NCBI GenBank assembly: GCA_015904045.1
Contig: JABMDG010000003.1
Span: 7,622 to 15,502 of the forward strand
Reading direction: 5' to 3'
Length of the DNA stretch: 7,881 nt
From: Nitrospira sp.
GTDB taxonomy: Bacteria > Nitrospirota > Nitrospiria > Nitrospirales > Nitrospiraceae
Under the pieces are notes generated by a model. It was given only the letters and a program-made list of their open reading frames with translations. It had not been told where the DNA came from and did not search any database. Shown piece after piece: positions 6,345 to 7,881 of the stretch (positions are counted from its first letter, which is position 1; each line of letters starts with the position of its first letter). The position numbers and the translations under genes were made by a program.

Positions 6345-6350
6345 GTACTC

Positions 6351-6698
6351 ATGCGGGCGATCGCGTTCAGCATCATGGTAGCCCTCGGAGGCATAACGCC
6401 AGGCCTCCTGACCGCTGCTGAAGACCGCCCATCATCGCAGCCGGGCGCGCGGGAACGCTTGAATCACATATTGAATTCTGAAGGCGGCATTCACGTGTAC
6501 AAAGACCATCGAGGGACCGTCGAAAGCACGATCACGCTGCCCGACGGCGAGCGAATCATCACTGTACAACCACCCCACCGATCAGGACTCAATCTTGGCC
6601 CTCCCCTTCAATTGAACAGTCAGCCGCTCCAACTGCCTCCTCCGCCCCCCATTCCAGCTCAACCACCTGCTCCGGAGTTTCCGCAGAGGGCGCGCTAG
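6351..6698 (+). CDS. Small secreted proline-rich hypothetical protein
   Basis: The product, 115 residues from the ATG at 6351, has a signal peptide (1-23, MRAIAFSIMVALGGITPGLL, likely cut after TAA). A short central segment (45-75, GGIHVYKDHRGTVESTITLP then DGERIITVQPP) looks like a small beta unit, and the tail is proline-rich (LPPPPPIPAQPPAPEFPQ). I do not recognise the family; export to the periplasm or outer membrane is inferred from the signal peptide. Start choice is uncertain. The ATG at 6336 would put five residues and the TTG at 6309 would put 14 residues in front of a signal peptide that is complete without them, and none of the starts has a ribosome-binding site. The ATG at 6351 fits a leaderless transcript from the -10 box at 6339. 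The stop codon TAG at 6696-6698 is formed by the left end of the MITE-like element, so the original C-terminus may have been longer. Confidence 0.65.
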   Translation: MRAIAFSIMVALGGITPGLLTAAEDRPSSQPGARERLNHILNSEGGIHVYKDHRGTVESTITLPDGERIITVQPPHRSGLNLGPPLQLNSQPLQLPPPPPIPAQPPAPEFPQRAR

Positions 6699-6889
6699 CC
6701 CGCATTCTTCATGACGGTTCGTCGCGAAGTCGCCAAGCCGCGTCGTGAGACCGGCGCGCGGAGGCTGGAAGTCCTGAGGCGTACTCGTGCAGTACGTCGA
6801 GGGACCGAGGGGCGAGCCCGCCGCCCGCAGGCTTGTCGCAGCAGCGGATCGGCGATTGCAGCAGAAGCGCTCATGAATAATGCGGGCTA
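6696..6889. mobile_element. MITE-like element: 194 bp with 19-bp terminal inverted repeats
   Basis: TAGCCCGCATTCTTCATGA at 6696-6714 is the inverted complement of TCATGAATAATGCGGGCTA at 6871-6889 with one mismatch in 19. The outermost TA on each side could be a TA target duplication, as made by IS630/Tc1-mariner transposases. Pairing continues imperfectly inward (for example GTCGCCAAGCCGC against the complement of GCGGATCGGCGAT), and near the centre lies a perfect CGTAC/GTACG hairpin (6780-6784 and 6792-6796). The whole unit could fold into one long imperfect hairpin. It encodes no transposase or convincing ORF, so it would be non-autonomous. I associate the end sequence GCCCGCATTATTCATGA with dispersed repeats in Nitrospira and other environmental genomes, from memory only. 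Its left end supplies the stop codon of the upstream gene. Confidence 0.75.
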
Positions 6890-7021
6890 TGACAACCTTC
6901 GTTTCGCAATCAGTCATTTCCCCCACCGCACCTTGCTCAAGCCTGCGCTCAAAACGACCGACACAACTACAGAGGACCACCGCCGACAGCGCGCCAGAAA
7001 CACACCACCACACAGGGGGCC
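6890..7021 (+). other. Upstream region of tkt
   Basis: About 130 bases between the MITE-like element and the transketolase start. The strand is poor in G, with many C and A runs. I see no convincing promoter hexamers, terminator or gene. The purine-rich AGGGGG at 7014-7019 at its end is the likely ribosome-binding site. Confidence 0.4.
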
Positions 7022-7881
7022 ATGGTGACGAACGCACAACTCGACCAGACCTGCATCAACACAATCCGCACCCTTTCGATGGATGCCGTACAGCAGGCCA
7101 ATTCAGGCCATCCGGGAACCCCGATGGCCATGGCTCCGGTTGCCTACTGCCTGTGGCAGCGAATCCTGCGATTCGATCCGAACGATCCGATTTGGCCGAA
7201 CAGGGACCGGTTCGTGCTGTCGATGGGGCACGCCTCTATGCTTCTCTACTCACTGTTGCATTTGACCGGGGTAAAAGCCGTGAATCCCCAATACGAACGG
7301 CTGGGCGAGCTTTCAGTGCAACTGGACGATCTCAAACGCTTCCGCCAGCTCAACAGTAAATGTGCAGGACATCCCGAATACCGCTGGACCTCCGGCGTGG
7401 AAACCACGACCGGTCCACTCGGACAAGGGGTAGCCACCAGCGTCGGGATGGCGATCGCCGCCCAGTGGCAAGCCCGGTACTTCAATCGTCCGGGTTTCGA
7501 TCTATTCGACTACGATGTCTACGCGCTATGCGGCGATGGCTGCATGATGGAAGGCGTCACAGCCGAAGCGGCGTCCCTGGCGGCACACTTGAAACTGTCC
7601 AACCTCTGCTGGATCTACGACAACAATAAGATCACGATTGAAGGGCACACAGAGTGGGCCTTCAGCGAAGACGTGGCCACCCGGTTCATCGGATACGGAT
7701 GGAACGTGACCCGAGTCGGTGACGCCAACGATCTCGACCAGCTTGAACGGGCCTTGACCACGTTTAAAAAGGAATCGGATCGCCCGACGCTGATCATTGT
7801 CGACAGCCATATCGCCTATGGCTCCCCCAACAAACAAGACACCCACGCGGCACACGGCGAACCGCTGGGCGAAGAGGAAAT
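7022..7881 (+). CDS. tkt: Transketolase, N-terminal part (runs off the window)
   Basis: Thiamine-diphosphate enzyme that moves two-carbon ketol units between sugar phosphates in the non-oxidative pentose phosphate pathway (and in the Calvin cycle where present). The 286 visible residues (of about 660-690) cover most of the N-terminal TPP-binding domain. Visible are NSGHPGTPMAMAP (27-39, catalytic His30), LSMGHASMLLYSLLHLTG (66-83, His70), GHPEY (116-120, His117) and TTGPLGQG (129-136). The TPP motif starts GDGCMMEGV (171-179) and ends DNNKI (200-204); GSPNKQDTHAAHG (267-279) carries the His that matches E. coli His261. All active-site histidines are present; GHASM replaces the commoner GHGSM. 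ATG 7022 is two bases after AGGGGG (7014-7019) and GTG 7025 is five bases after it, so the true start may be 7025. No stop codon occurs before the edge. Confidence 0.96.
   Translation, partial: MVTNAQLDQTCINTIRTLSMDAVQQANSGHPGTPMAMAPVAYCLWQRILRFDPNDPIWPNRDRFVLSMGHASMLLYSLLHLTGVKAVNPQYERLGELSVQLDDLKRFRQLNSKCAGHPEYRWTSGVETTTGPLGQGVATSVGMAIAAQWQARYFNRPGFDLFDYDVYALCGDGCMMEGVTAEAASLAAHLKLSNLCWIYDNNKITIEGHTEWAFSEDVATRFIGYGWNVTRVGDANDLDQLERALTTFKKESDRPTLIIVDSHIAYGSPNKQDTHAAHGEPLGEEE

Larger units (their letters stand above)
6193..6361. repeat. Diverged copy of the dispersed palindromic repeat, between two small genes
   Basis: The left end ATAGTCCGGATGATCGATG (6193-6211) resembles the terminal repeat of the element at 6696-6889 in inverted sense (CATAGCCCGCATTATTCATG; 15 of 20 bases when the preceding C is included). 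A hairpin follows: CAGGC (6212-6216) pairs with GCCTG (6241-6245) and CGTAC (6221-6225) with GTACG (6232-6236). The core GAGGCGTACTC is identical in the other element (6217-6227 and 6776-6786). A second hairpin is described separately. The right end may be CATGTATAATG (6335-6345) plus CGGGCGA (6354-6360), matching the other element's right end apart from an 8-base insertion. The core match is solid; the two ends are inferred. Confidence 0.5.

Noticed and set aside
6711..7028. Plus-strand ORF of 105 codons through the MITE-like element
   Set aside because: It crosses the inverted-repeat element and has an Arg-rich, non-protein-like translation; no ribosome-binding site.
6880..7359. Plus-strand ORF of 159 codons overlapping the transketolase start
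   Set aside because: Out-of-frame with the transketolase frame, which contains all TPP-enzyme motifs.
7246..7855. Minus-strand ORFs inside tkt
   Set aside because: Antisense shadows of the conserved transketolase frame.
1..7881. CRISPR array, tRNA or rRNA genes, integrase or transposase genes
   Set aside because: No regularly spaced repeats, cloverleaf-like sequence, rRNA motif or recombinase motif was seen on either strand.

Overview
The window reads as a piece of a GC-rich bacterial chromosome, most likely from Nitrospira or a close relative (phylum Nitrospirota). That assignment is inference. It rests on the protein styles (short 198-residue EF-Ts, a small lipoprotein family I associate with Nitrospira) and on intergenic repeats of a kind I associate with Nitrospira; no marker was searched. 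It holds a conserved translation/nucleotide operon at the left, a transketolase gene at the right, and between them a patchwork of accessory genes, gene fragments and dispersed repeats.

Left block (1-2115, + strand): rpsB (5' end outside the window), tsf and pyrH, tightly packed, with tsf and pyrH sharing an ATGA stop/start. In most bacteria frr (ribosome recycling factor) comes next. Here it is missing: after pyrH there is a Shine-Dalgarno sequence and a start codon for what could be the first codons of frr. The sequence then switches, near 2160, into the inside of an oppositely oriented glutathionylspermidine-synthase-like gene that lacks its last 65-70 codons. This is a deletion or rearrangement scar, or an assembly chimera.

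Middle block (2096-4700): the truncated ATP-grasp ligase gene and a weak upstream ORF (both - strand) are divergent from a membrane-anchored Tim44-like protein (+ strand). The weak ORF ends in an RGGFG motif like the YgiB/YjfM proteins that precede YgiC/YjfC ligases in E. coli, so this may be a decaying YjfMC-type envelope cluster.

Remnant block (4701-5638): degenerate heptamer repeats, a fragment of the C-terminus of alanine racemase fused to the 3' part of an unrecognised gene, and a near-identical 15/16-nt direct repeat on either side.

Right block (5639-7881): a small lipoprotein, a small secreted proline-rich protein, and a 194-bp MITE-like element (19-bp terminal inverted repeats, flanking TA) whose left end is the stop codon of the proline-rich protein. 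A diverged copy of the same repeat type seems to start at the stop codon of the lipoprotein gene and end at the start of the proline-rich gene, so that small gene is framed by two repeat copies. The window ends inside tkt (transketolase), which runs off the right edge.

No rRNA, tRNA, CRISPR array, integrase, transposase or recognisable defence operon was found. The most unusual material is the set of repeats that touch gene ends and the fusion scars.
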